64,000 nt of DNA from Himantopus leucocephalus (taxonomy: Eukaryota > Chordata > Aves > Charadriiformes > Recurvirostridae). Location: contig RSEF01000003.1 of the NCBI GenBank assembly GCA_003993805.1, positions 104,108,757 to 104,172,756 of the forward strand, written 5' to 3'. Position numbers and translations under genes: made by a program. Positions 1-13,829 of the stretch are shown here, piece after piece (within the stretch, counting starts at the first letter, position 1; each line of letters opens with the position of its first letter). Under the pieces are notes generated by a model, which made no database searches, was not told where the DNA came from, and saw only the letters and a program-made list of their open reading frames with translations.

Positions 1-3000
1 GTGTCAGCTGGGCTCATTGTCAGGCGGGAATGCCCCGGGAGGCACAGCTGATGTTTGTGCTCCTGCACAGATGGGCCCTTCCCTCCCTGCCCTGGCATTT
101 GCTGGAGTCCCCGAGTAGGGGCTGCTGCAGGGTGGAGCTGACCCATCGTGTCCCCCAGCATCCTTGTCCTCCACCATCCCTCTCCAGTGCCCTTCAGCTG
201 GGGAGCTCTGCTGTCTTTCTCCACTGGACGTTGGCACTAGGGTGACTTCTGCAGCCCTGAACCCTTTTGCAGCAGACAACATAAGCCCTTCTACGTTCTT
301 AAAAGGTCAGTTCAGAAATCAGCAGCATCAGCAAGATAAGGACATTCCCCAGCTGTCAGGGTTACATATGCAAAGAAAAAAAAAATCCACGACCCTTAAA
401 AAAATGAGTGAAGCACTACAACACCGCTAGATTTTGTTTCACTTCTCTTTGCATCCCGACTCATTTTCTGACAGTGTTTCTAGAGTTTCAAGAGGGGGAG
501 CTAGTTAGCTAACAGAGTCTAGGTTGTTACAAAAACTTCCCTGACAGCAGCCCACAGCTTTAAGATTTTAGGTGAAACAGAATGAAAACGGAGTTCACAG
601 CTTCAGCCGCATCCCTGAGAAGTACTTTGTATGGCATTGCTACTCCTGCTTTCCCCATAAACCTGACTGATTATCGAAGATATCACAGAGACACAGCATG
701 AAAGCTGATTATGTCTTGACAAGGGAAAAAACATAAACAGAATTTTTAATCATGAGACACACAAATGAGCTTGCAAAAAAGCTTAAGAGTGTATAATATA
801 CAGATCTAAATAACTAAGGGACTATAAACTTACATACAGAATGACCTGTGACCGAAATTCTTGCATCAAAGATTTTAACATAGTACAGAATTTCACAGAA
901 GAAATGTCAGGGAAGGAAAGTGGTTCATATCTGTGCAGATGAGGACTTTTTCTCCTAGCAAGACAAAATGCATTCACTTGTCCTTAAGAAACGTGGAGGA
1001 GTCCTGGGCCTTTGCAGAATGTTGTACCAGTTTGCTTGTTACGTGGAACAGCAAGTAACTTTTACAGCTCTTGCTGTCTTTGAGTTTTCAGAGCAAAGAT
1101 CAAACATAGTCCCTTTGTGTGGTTTATCTCTTCATTCGCTGTTCTTCTTCCTTAGTTATAAACTCCCCACCCACGCACACACCTGTGTGCTCGTCTGCCC
1201 TGGAGGTGGTGTAAGTGGCAGAGCCCTGACTTCTGCTCCTCCCTGGGCAAACATTCGCACAAGTGTGTGGCATGTGCCCAGAAATGTTGTAACCCCTGTT
1301 AGACCTCACTGTGAAATGGCATGCAAGGTTTTGTGCAAGATCATGGGGCTACTCCCCAACTACAATATTCCACTTTTTTTTTTTTTTTAGATAGACTCTT
1401 TTAACTGAAAAAAAAATTGGCAAAATTGCCAGTTGTTATTTCAGTCACTGGAAGTGTTCAGCAGGCTACAAGTCTTACGCTGCATTTGTCCCATCCAACT
1501 CCATCAAGCCAGGCAGTTCAAATGGCGAATGACTTCTATAAGCCCTTCTTCCCACCAAGCTCTCGCTCTAAACATTGAGACCTGGCAACAGCGGAGCTCT
1601 AAAAGGCCCGTGCTGTGCTCTGAAAGTCACATGTGGTGACTTTTGTTCTAAAATCATGTTTATTTCTCATTCTTGCTACAAAGCCAGACAGGCCAGGTCC
1701 CACTGCCTGTAACTGTTGTCAATCACTGAGTCCATCCCCCTTTATTCCGTTTCTGACTCTATATTTTCTAAACAGTGTTTCACAGCCAAAATTATTTTTT
1801 GAGCTGAAGCAAGTAGCATATCACATTGCTATTGTTAATGTTCCTTCACGATTCTGTGAGGAAAATCTCCCACAGTTGATACAGTAACTCTTGTTTTCTG
1901 TAATACTGCCTTCCATGAGGGGACAAATCTTCCACTCCATGGTAAAACTGATGCTATTTCTGTGTGTCTCTTGCTAAGAACGAAATGCTGAAGTCAGTGG
2001 AATCACTGTCATTGACTTCTTTCAAGTCTTGACTTAGAATTATAAAGCTACTGGGGATTCCAGGAATATGGGGGAAGTCCTAGAAAACTTCAGGATTTCA
2101 TAATCTGGAAACATGAACTCTTTTCTTTTGTCTTTGCATTATTTTATGCTTTCATTTTCATTTTATTTTCCGAACCTTATGATGGAACTTTCTTTCCGCT
2201 TTACATGTCAACTGCTTTACAGATCAGCCTTCCTCACTTAGACACATGTCAAAAGAGAGTAAGAGCTGATTGTTACTCACAGAAATGACAATATTTTTGG
2301 TACACTTGCCAACAAATTCCACTCCTGATACACAAAGCTGTAAGCGAAGGACATTTGTTCAGAACAATCTGTCCAAGGTTAGCCACTGTAGTCATTGCAC
2401 CCCAAATGCCATTGTGACTCTTCCCAATTGAAAGCACGAAAGGTGAGGAAGTTTCCATTATCCTTTAGTTGCTTCACAAATACTAATCACCAGTGGAGGA
2501 TCCTAATAATAGGAAAGGTGGGAAGGTGTGTAATATGACAGCTGCAAGAACAATGGTAAAGCAAATAATGACTTTAATAAATTGCAAAAGTAAAGCAAAA
2601 TAAATATTATTCCTTTTTAAAGTGTTTTACCACTTGCACTTTATTCCTGGAGACAAAGAAGTAATTGTGTGCTCCCTGAGGGTACTCGGTGATCAGTGCC
2701 TGTTAAGGGGATTATGGTACGTTGCAGACTTGGAAGATGCAAAAGCACTGATGCAATTCCATTCAGGCATGATACTTAAACTTGAGAGTGCTTGGCTTTC
2801 CTCGTGGACTGAACATAATCCTGTCTGTTGATAAAATGCGCAGCTGTATTGTTGTCCATGGGCACTTGCGTAAGTGCTGGGGAAGAGGCAGGAGTTTACC
2901 TTTATCCGACAGACATTTACCTACCAGCCAGCCAGGTGGATTGTATGACAATCTTTTCAAGGGCATTGCAGATGCAGAAGCAGAGGGTAGCATGGATAAG

Positions 3001-5329
3001 CTCTGAGCCCAAAGGGAAGCATGTATCAGCAGAATCTTTGCAGATTACCTTGTGAGTAGATATACTGATTTTAATCACTTTTGCATGGCAAATTGCATCA
3101 CTGTGGTTGCACACCATGACTCACAGTTATGAAGCAAAGTCTCCCTGAGCTCTTTATGAGTTTGAAGTAGAGAAGCGATCTGAATCACTATTGTCTAAAA
3201 CTTTTCTGAACTAGAATTTAATATTGCTCCTACAAACATCAAGTTATTCGATTGAAACCAGTGTGTTATTTCCTTTGCTGTTAAGAGTTTTCTACTTCGG
3301 GAGAATAATGTTCTCAATTCCAGCTGAATGGTTTCTTTCAAGATGTAAGATAAGGCCCATCAAATCACATTGTTTTATAATTATTTGGATCACGTTTTCT
3401 GCCTTGATGGAGGTACTGGAAGTATGAAGTTAGTTGGCAGTGGAGATAGAGCTCATCATTCATTGTCTCCATGGATGAAGCTGAGCTGTCTCTAGGTTCT
3501 GAGAAAGGGCACAGCCCCTGTTCAGAACATGAAAACTCAGGTGAATTTGTTTGGTACTCAGGAGATCAAAATCTTACCACTCTTAGGGATGGGAAAGGCA
3601 TGTGATTATCTGCTCCTGAGCTCCTTCCCTGCCTCTAATCCTTGTGCTAGCCAAATGCAGTAGTCACTGATAGGATAAGAAAAGAGTAGTGTCCTTTGTT
3701 CACAATGTGTTGTTTCAAGGTAATGTCAGCCCTGGCTTCAGAAAATAAAGCTGATGAGCAAAGCGGGGGAAGCGAAAATATAACACATAGAATGGAATAA
3801 ACTTTTGGATGATTCTGTCTTCATCTTGCTATACAAAATGATTCCTGAATGAATTTTCATTCTGCCTGACAGCAGCATGGGGAAGAGGGGATTGACGATA
3901 AAATAAAGCAGAGGGGCATCTTCTAAGGTCAGATTTCTCCTTGCCAAGTCTGAGTCCCCCAGGAAGACCCGTGTGGACTCATAAAGAGAAAGCTGGAGTC
4001 TCCACCCTAGTGGTCTCTCCTAGGACAAACCGCTTCAGGACTGTTCACCGCCCTGTTCCTCACTTCTGCAGCACTCACCACAGTCACAGAGCAGATGCCA
4101 TTGCACATAGTCCATGGAAGCTGATCCACTTCAGTAATTCCTAAATATTTATTCTCTCTTGTTATCTAGTTGAAGTCATCTTTTACCACCACATTATCAT
4201 TTTCTTCTGTGATAAAAATAAAAACTTAGAAGCAGCATTTAAGACTCCCCAACAGAATCTTTACTCCATTAAAGAGATTTCTGTAACACTTCTGTTTTCT
4301 TGCTTTCTATTTAGATTCCATGGCTTTTACAATTATATCAGAATGAGGCCATCAGCTGAACAGCAGTGAACTTGCTAGCTGTAGCCTACAAGCTTTGTGG
4401 GACTTGTTTACCAGGCTTGTGAATTCTGGCAAAGAGGCAGCTGTAGATTTTCAATTAAATTAACAGATTTGCACAGAGCCCTAATACCTGACCTGAGCTG
4501 TTTGCTAGTAGGAAAATTACTGCATTCCTCTTTTAATTCCTTACCTTTCTCAGTTGTTAATATAAGCAGGTAAGAACAATTGCTTTTAAACCCATGGGCT
4601 ATGTTCCTTCCTGCCACTTTTGTGGGAGAGCAAAATTTTCATGGGGCAGTTCAAAAGTCCTTCTACAGAGCAATTTGCTTGACCATAGAGCGGCCATCTA
4701 GAAAATCCAGTCTAGAAAATCCAGCTAATCTGTGGTGAATATCTCAAATACCAGGGAGTGAGATGTCATAAGTTTAGAGATCCAACCTCCTCTGTTTGCA
4801 ACTTTGGGCTTCTGACAGCCTTCTTCTGGCCTCTGGAGTTGTGAATCTATCAAGACATCATGTCTCCTAACTGTTTCACCCTGGGACATTTTTTGTACAT
4901 CAAGTCACTCCACACAGCTCAGGGGGGCCTTCTTTAAGTTTGGGATTTCTGCTGATCTGGAGGAGTCATGGTCCACCACAACCTTAATTACCTCATGGAC
5001 ACACCTATTTCTCCTTTGCTTGCCTAGCCCTCACATATTAAAGAGGTGGCTGAATTCCCCAGATAAGACAAAAGCCCACTGGCATTTTGCAAAGTCCTTC
5101 ATGCCACAATGATCCTAACAGGAGCAATCTATGAGCCCATGTCTTCATTTGTGGTTCAAGCTGAGCAATCCTAAAGAGGATGGGGGGGAAAGTCAACCCT
5201 TCAGATGACACTGGCATGGTTACAACAAGACCAATGGTCAGTTGTCTATCACCTTTTGTATATGGAGTTTGAAAGGCAGCTGACTATTAGTGAAATGCCT
5301 CCTGGAGCGTGTTTGTAGGTACAGTACCA
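1..5329. other. Gene-less unique sequence, left end
   Basis: I see no supportable gene here. The first 250 bases are GC-richer than the rest and open in several overlapping frames of 70-90 codons, with no recognisable domain. A 140-codon open frame at 968-1390 ends by reading through a T15 tract and looks fortuitous. Small structures are a T15 run at 1374-1388, a nested hairpin at 1990-2019 (arms GAAGTCA/TGACTTC around CAGTG-GAAT-CACTG), a 6-bp-arm inverted repeat at 2862-2877, and a 14-bp exact tandem duplication at 4697-4724. The span 2763-3117 is open on both strands and ends near a donor-like GTGAGT at about 3052, but I recognise no protein. Confidence 0.6.
4697..4724. repeat. 14-bp exact tandem duplication
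   Basis: The unit TCTAGAAAATCCAG occurs twice in direct succession (4697-4710 and 4711-4724). It is probably a replication-slippage product with no evident function. Confidence 0.9.
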
Positions 5330-5735
5330 AATTTCCAGCTGCCTGGGTGGTATTGCACTAATTGCGAACTGGCATTTGGACTATGTACACAAAAGGTGTC
5401 TTGTGACTGCCCGTCAGTGATGTCACAGCTACGTCAATAACCTTCAGTAAATACACAAAGTCTGACTTTTATCCTTTCTCTTACAATTTCCATTACATAA
5501 TACCTAAGAGACTCTCCAGGCATTGCATTTCTAAGGCGATTAGTGCATTTCTTGAGAAGCTAATGTCACTTGGCCTCTGGCTCCATGCCTCAGAGCTCCA
5601 CAACTGGTGCAAGTATTAACCATCCAAATGGCACTGCTTGTTGTGCCTGCTGCCTAATCAAATGGCTACATAAATGCCTTAAATGTAAATTGCTTTAGAG
5701 CCACTTTAAATGCAGGAAAATATTGCAGAATAATT
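5330..5735. promoter_or_regulatory. Candidate conserved noncoding element with CRE-like sites
   Basis: This is a complex, repeat-free stretch of unusual composition. CREB/ATF-like half-sites cluster within 25 bases: CGTCA at 5412-5416, TGATGTCA at 5418-5425 and CGTCA at 5432-5436. Downstream are a GATTAGTGC-type homeodomain-like site near 5540 and AT-rich blocks ATAAATGCC and TAAATGTAAATTGC near 5670-5690. No open frame of note crosses it. The site matches are seen in the sequence; enhancer function and conservation are inference. Confidence 0.3.
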
Positions 5736-8700
5736 ACAAAAAAGGATTTTCCCCCTCTTATCTCCCGATAAAGAACACAGGAAGCCTCCAAGCCAAAGTT
5801 AGTTTTCCTGAGAATTCACAATTAAAATCTTAAGTCTTCTCTGTGTGATAAAAAAAAATACTTATTTTCTTTCTCATAGAGTGGGATTAAATCGACCATG
5901 TTTACTGTGCCTCCTTATAGACAGTACAAGCAGACCAGAATCTGGAGTGGCAATAGTAAAACCTCAGAATGAAATAATGCGTTCACTAACTGAAGTGCTG
6001 GATGACTCTCTGTGGTAGCAGAAAACAACATATTCCATTTCACTTACTGCCAAAAATATGTACATAAAAGCAATGGGATTTGCATGCTGTTTCAGCTCAG
6101 TTATGAGGAAAAGATCTGCAGTTTCCTCATCCTCACAGCCACCTTTCTGCCCCCAGTCTCACTGCTTCAGCTAGCATTGGGTTTGCTGGGAGTTGTCTCG
6201 TCACAGGTGACAGGCTCGCTGGGGCAAGAGGTGCAAGATGAGATTCATGCTGGCTGACTTTCTGGGATGCAGAGGTCTCATTGTCACTGGCAGCAGTTCT
6301 GAGGTAGAGGAAAACACAATGCATCATAACACCTCGGGTCTTTGAAAAGTGGATTTGAATGTATTATAGTACAAGAAGGCAGCTGGGGAATTTATTAACC
6401 ATGATTTTAGAAAATTGAAACTCTGCTTTATAAGGTGTTTTTTTACTTTTTAAAGAGTAAGTCGGATCTGAGTTCAGTGCTCCCTGACTGAATCTTTATT
6501 ATGAACTAACAGCAGAGTCTCATGTCATAAAAGAAACATTTTTCTCCTTCTCCTCCCAAACCTCTGCTAGCTCCTGAATCTGAAGTTTGAACCTGGAGAA
6601 TACAAGGAGTTTAGATGTGGAGGAAAATAAATGAGCATTGACCGTGAAAAAGAGTCACCCATAGCATGTGTTTTGAAACACTGATGCTCTTTTTCCAATT
6701 TTGTAGTTCTCCTCCGTCTGTTTTCGGGGTGGCAATCTATATTTGCACAGTATGTGTTTCCCAGTGAGAATGTACATTTCAATATTTCAATCCTTTCAAC
6801 CTTTAAGAGCTACAACCAGCTACAACCAGCAAAACCAACTGCCATTTTGTGAGATAAAACTGACTATCTTGTTTTAACAAAGAAACAGAAGCTGAAGACT
6901 TTAACAATCTCAGTGGTAACTTCCCAGGGGTCTGGTTTTCTCCAAACTCTTACAAAGCAGCACGGTGTGCTTGTTGTTGTATGCAATGCTACTGAATTTA
7001 ACATACAGCATTACGTGTATGTAGGCATTACATTCAGTAGCAAAGGCTCAAAGAATCAGTCTTGCTTTTAAAATGGGTGAACACTACTCATTTCAATCTG
7101 TTTGTTTCTTGGTCAATCATATTAAAAGAATTGTTCATTTGTATTTTATTTCCTTAATGCACTATTTTAAAATTGTATTATGTTCCAAGATAGTTCTGAG
7201 ATAAACCAATTTAAGATAATGAACCTAATTCTTCCTTTTGTTTAGCTCTGCTTAATGCTCCTCTGCCAGAGATAATGCCATTTTGTAGGTGGCAGCTATT
7301 AACTACAGAGGCACAGGGATTTGAAACAAAAAGAGCGTTCCTGTTGCTTGCTGCTGGTATTTTACCTCTTCAGCCCTTTTCTCAAAAGTTTTGCCATGCA
7401 GACATCCTATGGAATGTACTTGAGGAGCACGGTGTTGCATATCACTCTCTGTTCTGTACTGGATTCTTTTGCTTCTGTGCAAGTGGGTATCTCAGCAGTT
7501 ACAGATGCAGCGGCCAACCTGACACCCTGGTGGGCATGTAGGATTGCCAAGTAACAGACAATTGTAGTATTTGGAGGATAACTAGAATGTATTCGCCTTA
7601 AGACACTAAATTACCACTTAGCCAAAAGGTAACTTCCACCCAAGGAAGGGAGGAAGGTTCAGCTGGCCAAAAATATTCTGATCAAACATTTTTTCTTTCT
7701 TTGAAACTTTCAACATTTCATGAAATTAGTGAACTTCACTAAAACTCTGGGTGCCCTGCATCACCAAGACACCTGCATCACCTGCATCCTTTGTGCAGAC
7801 TTACACCGTTAACAGAGGAGCCCAAATCTCCCCTGACCCAGAATATCAGGGCAAGCTGCCTTTAACACAGGTGGTTCGGGGCTTCCCAGCATTTCCCGGC
7901 CTGCTGCTCAAAAGTCCTGAAAGTCAGACAGCAAACCTGATCTAAGTGTCAATTATACCAATTTCCCCCCAGCTCACTAGGGATGCTCACTCTTCAAGGG
8001 TTTCTCAGCCAGGAAAATGCAAATGTTTCACTCTTTTACCTTCTCCTTTTTATTTCATCAGCTCTATTACAGACAAAAAGCAAGCAAGATTCATTCTTGG
8101 TGGAAATCTAATGATCACAACCTCTTATATTATGATAAAGAAATTAGTCTTGCTGGCCTGGTTTAGTTCAGGTACTCTACGCTCTCCACCAATATGCTAC
8201 TTTTCTGCAAATTAATATATAATCTGGATATCCAAACATCCTTTAGTCTCTGTAGTATTCTGTCCAGATAAACAGACACATAAGAAGCTGTTCTCTGTGT
8301 AACAGCTAAAATAAAGCAACTTCAAGCAACAGTACATTAGCAAAAGTAATCTCAGATCTGGTACAACTCGTTGCAGAAACTGCCAAAACAATTTGCATAG
8401 AAATAGAAGGCATTATCTGTCCCTCATAATCCCAGCAATATACACCTCAGTAGCAGACTTCTAGGGAGCATGGAGGACTTTGTCCCATATACATCACACA
8501 GGTTTCCATTTACACAGACCAATTTCCTTATGAAAGAACAGACTTGATCAATGTGTGAAATCAGAGTGACCTGTATCCTTCTGATTCTTCATGGTTTAGC
8601 TAAGGCGGGGGGCTGCCTGCTTTATTACCTGAGTTATATTTTTCTCCGCTGACAAAAGGACCGTATTGGATGCAAAGGGCAGAGGCCAAATGTTAGCTTC

Positions 8701-9539
8701 ATCTGACATGTAACAAACAGAAAAGAACAAAGCGGGGCGGGAGGGGGAATATGTGACATGCTTCAGCAGTGTCCATGAGAGCAGCTGGCAGCTGCATATC
8801 ACCAAAACGTTCTACTTGGTTCATTTCAAGATTTCACAGCAGTTTCTGAACTGCACTAAACTAATCCCATATTTTTTACAGTTTAGCTTTCAGAATTCAT
8901 TTTCAAAATCAGACACACGTATGGAAATGTATTGCCTTGAAAGCACTTTACATAACTGTTTCAGTAATGACTGTAGGTAACTAAAGTGATATCCACAGTG
9001 ACACAAAGCAGCTAACAAGGAATCCATTTAGAATACCGTCTTTCCAGTTTCACAAGCATCCACGGAGCTATAAAAAATCTGTACCGTAATATGCTTGTCA
9101 GGTGACTAATGACCAGAATTAATTTGTTTTCACATCCCAAGATTCCTTTTCTGTTTTATCAACATTTAATTAAAAACATTCAAACCCCTTTGTAGAGTGC
9201 AAGTTGCTCCACAAATTCAACTACTATAAAGACTGTGGAAACAAGTAATAATGAATCTTGGTGCACAGTGATATTCACCACAGCAATGAGATCTGCTCTT
9301 GATCTGAGCTTCCAGCTTTAAGCTTATCTCTGGAAACAGCAACGCTTTTCGTGAGAAACTTGAAGCATAGGTGAATTATCTTATTCAGGGATATGCTCAA
9401 ACCAAAAGTGATTGCCAGCATCTCCAGTCCTATTTTCTGTTGTCAATTTCAAAAGCTTTTTTTTTTTTTTTTTTACTTATTTGGAGGCAAGAATTTCAGT
9501 TTAAAGAGAAAAGTGAGAAGAATAAACTGATTAGGTAGT
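5736..9539. other. Gene-less unique sequence
   Basis: No gene or dense repeat is recognised. Small items are a 10-bp tandem repeat (AGCTACAACC) at 6808-6830, three CCTGCATC words at 7757-7796, a GC-box-like GGGGCGGGAG at 8733-8742 followed by G5, and an 18-T homopolymer at 9457-9474. Open frames of 60-89 codons occur on both strands but have no domain, codon-bias or splice support. Confidence 0.6.
9457..9474. repeat. Poly(T)18 homopolymer
   Basis: Eighteen consecutive T, flanked by unique sequence. It could be a relic poly(A) tail of a minus-strand retroinsertion, but no recognisable retroelement body lies to its right. Confidence 0.9.
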
Positions 9540-9690
9540 GAAGGTCTCCGAGTTCCTTTCAATAACCATCCATGCGATGAGGTTTACGTTGTAATGCAAA
9601 TGTTTGCTGTGCAACCTTTTCTCAGCGGTACCTCAGGAAGTTAAATTTGTTCTCCAGAAACCAGTTTGATATAACAAATCTTACAATACA
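9540..9690. promoter_or_regulatory. Candidate regulatory element with octamer site
   Basis: A short high-complexity stretch contains a perfect POU octamer ATGCAAAT at 9594-9601 and retains several CpGs (9548-9640), unusual for this AT-rich background. One octamer is expected by chance about once per window per strand, so support is weak. Enhancer function is inference. Confidence 0.2.
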
Positions 9691-10142
9691 AATGTACTTG
9701 CCCCTGTACTACCACTACCACTCTGGCAGCATGTCCCAGTCACAATGAGGTTTCTACTGTTGCAATAAGGTAGAGAGATGACCTTTGTCCCGCTGAATTT
9801 GTGATGCAGTGATCTAAGCAGAAAGAGTTTTCAAGGGCACCTGAGTCAGAAGAACGGAGATCTTTTTTTCAGTATGTTGTATCTAATGACTAGATTTGAA
9901 TGATGACCTAATACTTGGAGAATATACCTGTTAAAAATGCTGTATTTGCTGGCATGCCATTAACATACAATACCATCTTTGTACAACAGCATTAAAATGA
10001 TCAATTTGTCAAGTACTCATCCAGTCAGATATTCACTTTTAAAATTCCTTTCTGTTCTTTTAGCATTAAGGGAAATGAGGGAGGTTAAGTCACATATGCA
10101 TTTCTTAGGGTGCTCCCCAAGGAGGACAAATTGAGTATCATC

Positions 10143-10280
10143 ACCTTCAATTCATAAAGAAGGATTTAAGGCAAATAGAGATTAAACCAGTTCTCAAAGT
10201 TCATGCAGAATATCTGCAGGACGGATGGGATTTCACCCAAATTTCTTGAGTTCTCATCCAAAATATCATCCTTCCATTTT
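10143..10280 (-). mobile_element. MIR-like ancient tRNA-derived SINE relic
   Basis: Read on the plus strand, the order matches the reverse complement of a MIR-type SINE. There is an AAAGAAGGATTTAAGGCAAATAGAG block (compare GATGAGGAAACTGAGGCACAGAGAG), then a 'GTTCTCAAAGTTCATGCAG' block (compare CCAAGGTCACACAG). After these come ACGGATGGGATTTCACCC (compare the GGGATTCGAACCC B-box region) and a final TCCTTCCA. The copy is heavily diverged, and the family call is from memory of the consensus. A relic of this age should be shared across amniotes or sauropsids. Confidence 0.5.
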
Positions 10281-11213
10281 ATTTTAATGATTTAATGTCT
10301 GGATGAAAAGTTCTTTTAAACAAAAGTTTTTGTCTTCTTAATCACATGACAACACATTGGAACTTTCTGCTAACAGCTTTAGGAAAAATCTTATAAATTG
10401 GATGCCTTTTTTTTATATAATATGAGAAGTTATATGATTTAATTCAGACAGCTAGAGCCAACATTTATCTCATGAGATATTTACATCGGGTTTGTCTTGC
10501 ACACATTGTTATAGTTCTGTATGAATATGCTTCCCACCAGCAATGATGTAACGTGTTAAAAGATGCCAAGTTATTGCTTAAAATGTTGCACCGATTCCCA
10601 ACATTTGTTCCCTGGAGATAGGGAAAAGTCTGGCATTACATATCACTGTCTTCTAAATATGAACATCTTGAACAAAACAATCACAATGAAGCACTGTGAT
10701 TGTTGTCATGTCTGTAAAACTAATATTTCAGCAGAGTAGCAATAGAAGTTCCCAGTCCGTAGATTAGGACTAGATTAATCCTGTAAAGGTGAATGCAAAG
10801 ATTCCTGCAACAGGACAAAACGGGGATTTGTTTTAGAGTACTCAAGTCTCTGTAAGAGACTTTCCAAAATTGACTGAGAAAAGGTAATATACAGTTTCTT
10901 GTCAAATTGGTAATTTCATATCTTCTCTAATTAAGAACAACAGAGAAATTTCTTCTGAATTCTACATCAAGCAAGAAAATTACTACTTAAGGACACAATA
11001 CATTTTACATCGCTAAAACAAACTCGTATCATAAAAGCTGAAGAGTGTTTGCAATCTGATTTGCAATTATTAGCTATGTTTTTATCCACCTAATGAAATG
11101 ACACAAAGCAACAGTGGGAAAAATCTGGCCATCTAGAGAAAATGCGGGTTTTAAAGAAACCTCAGTTGACCTGAATTTTATTTCTGGTGCTTAATTTCTG
11201 CTTTTGCTTAAGG

Positions 11214-11284
11214 AAACAAAACAAACAAACAAACAAACAAAAAAAAGAATGAAAGAAAGAAATTAAAAACAAGAAGAAGAAAAA
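11214..11284. repeat. (AAAC)n microsatellite and A-rich tract
   Basis: Six to seven AAAC units (11214-11240) run into a purine-rich tract of GAAA and AAG units up to 11284. There is no C/T-rich partner, and it is probably an expanded poly(A)-like simple repeat. Confidence 0.9.
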
Positions 11285-13829
11285 GTCTTCCTAGTCACAG
11301 CCAATTTGGCCTCCAAAAAAAATTGTAAGAATTAACATAAAGCGTATTGTCTTCAAATAGAATAGGCACAAGTTTTACAAAAACCTTGGCCTACGCAGAA
11401 GGTTGTTAATGGCTAATAACAATCATATTTTAAACAAGAAAACATTTATTTAAAAGTTCAAATGCCTCACTGGTGTTAATGGAAAAGCTCTTTTTTATTT
11501 TATCCACCATTTCCATGGAGCTTTTAGTGACCTCTAACTTAGGGACAATCTGGTGAATTGCTGTCAAATACTGCAGAAATATTACCTACAGCAAACCTGG
11601 CAATTTGCAGACAAAACATATTTTCCCAACCTAAATTAAAGGATAAGGAGGGCTAAAACAACGCTTTACAATCCTTACTTTTCCGCAGACCTTAAAATTG
11701 GACTTTTCCTCCTCCATGACCTACAGAAAAACCTATCACAGGTTTCTTGGCAAATGTAGCACCATGTTCAATGTGGCTATGTGGTGGTGATGGCATTTCT
11801 GCAAAGCAGAGCTCTGAACTTTATCGTCCACCGGACTCCCATTGCTATGTCATGTTCATTTTCAGTGAAAACTCACACAGGTACTGGGTTTTTCCTGGTG
11901 ACTTTTCTTTTTCCTTACTCTGCCCTTTTCAATTAATTTGTTATGTTACTAAGACAGCATATAGGGGTCATCTTTGATTGTTAATAAATTATTAATCACA
12001 ATCTACCAAATAGTTTGAAGCAAAACTATATCTATCACAGTAAGCTGTACACTTCTGTCACTTGCAGACAGCACTGAAACTGAAATATTTTCTCTCCCAA
12101 ATATCTAATATTCCCACAATTTACTCCCAAACTCATGCATTATCTCACGCCTGGAATATAAAATAGCATTTGCAAATGCAATGGGAACATAAAACAGATT
12201 AAGAAGTGTCTTGAATTGTTCCCTGCAGAGTTCTGTAGAGCTGTCTTCACATGTAGGTTCTGTCATTTTATATTTCCCTCTGTGTTTGCAAGACTGCTCG
12301 CTGCTTGCAGGACAGGCTGCGGTGCAGGGAGGTTGTTTCTTGGGTGCCACACTGCAGTAGGCTTCTGCTCCCTCAAAGCCCTCTATTATCCATGTAATTA
12401 GTCCACACAGACTGACTAAGAACAACATCCTTAAGCCCGGGTAACTAGAGTTTGTTTTCACTCTAGTAAATATTGAATTCAGCCAGTTTGGGCGGCTCAG
12501 CATTTCTGGAAATCAGAATAGTTTTGATCCATGTGCTGTGATGTAAATATAGGAGCTTAATCACTGACCTGGACGTGGAACTGTTGCTTTAAGACAACAG
12601 TGTTATTATTAAAAGAAAGAAACAGAGAAATGAGTAATAAAACCATGGAGACATCATGATTTTCCCACAGTGAATTTTGTGACTTCTCATTATGGGGTTA
12701 TGCAGAGGAGTGAAAAATGAAATCATTACATTTTAACGTTTTGTGTTCTTAGTGTTCCCACATTAAGTACAGGGGCACAGATACAGCAGAAACACCGCTG
12801 TGACTGGCACAGTTCACAGTTCAGTTTGTGCTTCAGTCAAGCATCGAGATGCTTTTAGAAATAATCCAACATGTACCAAAATGCGTCATAAGCATCTTTT
12901 GATTGATTAAAATTTCATAGCTAGAACTTTATCTAGTTACACATACTTTTTTTTTTTTTTCCCAGAAACGAAATTTTAACAGAAATCGTTGTATCAGTTC
13001 TTAATTTGTTTCTTCAATATCCCTGCGTGGAAAATCATTATTACTGGGGCTATTGATCTGCGATTCCTTTATAAGTTCATATGCTTGAAAATAACTTGTT
13101 ACAACATAGCAGAAAATATAAAAAAATACATAACATGGAAAATAACCGGGAGAAACAGTAACAGCTTTGACATGTCTTTCCAGACAGAGGTTTTTCTTCT
13201 GCATGAGATGGACAGCAGTTAGAGTTCTGATGGGTTTTAATACTCAGATCAATCGGCTTCCTGAGGGTTGGAGTTAACCTGGTGCGGGAAGCAGTTACCA
13301 AGGAGAAAGTGTGATGCTATTTGTTTGTCTGTGTGCCGTTTGTGGGCCTCTGCAGCAGAAATAGTTGGGCAGCTCATCTGGCTGTCGGAGCGTTTGAGCA
13401 CATTTGGCTATCAGAGGGTTTGACTGAGATAGCCCCAGAGCAGCTTCACAATGCGCCTGGCTGGGGAAGAGGCTGGATGTTGGGACGAGATATTCTGCTT
13501 TCAGTGCAGCGATAACTTACAACCGCAGCTCTTATTAAAGAGCACTGCTGACCTGCTGAGAACTAAGCATTTTGCTTGTTCTGGCAAAAAGTCAATGAGT
13601 GAAAGTAAAATTGCACGCACACCCCCTTCTATTGTTCTGTTTGGAAACCTTCCATTGCTTAACAACCCTTTTCTATGAAAGGGGAGAAACGATGAAAACA
13701 ATATCCCTATCTAAGGATTTGATAACACTCATTTAAACCTCCCCTCCGAAATACTTATCATCTACTGCAAAAACCCAGGTGAAAATTTCTTCTGTGAGAT
13801 CTTTAGTTCTGCAATCGTTATCACAATAG

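Larger units (their letters stand above)
9691..13829. other. Gene-less unique sequence with one SINE relic
   Basis: Apart from the MIR-like relic at about 10.15-10.28 kb and the AAAC microsatellite at 11.2 kb, this stretch is unique. A 132-codon minus-strand open frame at 12105-12503 has no recognisable domain. T14 followed by CCCAG (12947-12965) resembles a vertebrate splice acceptor, but every frame after it closes quickly and no partner donor is evident. Confidence 0.55.

Noticed and set aside
968..1390. 140-codon plus-strand frame
   Set aside because: It ends by reading through a T15 tract, has no recognisable domain and no promoter or splice context.
2763..3117. Overlapping frames ending near a GTGAGT donor as a coding exon
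   Set aside because: Upstream acceptor is poor, translations are unrecognised and multiple frames are equally open.
12105..12503. 132-codon minus-strand frame
   Set aside because: No recognised motif; composition matches surrounding noncoding DNA; length is within chance for the window.
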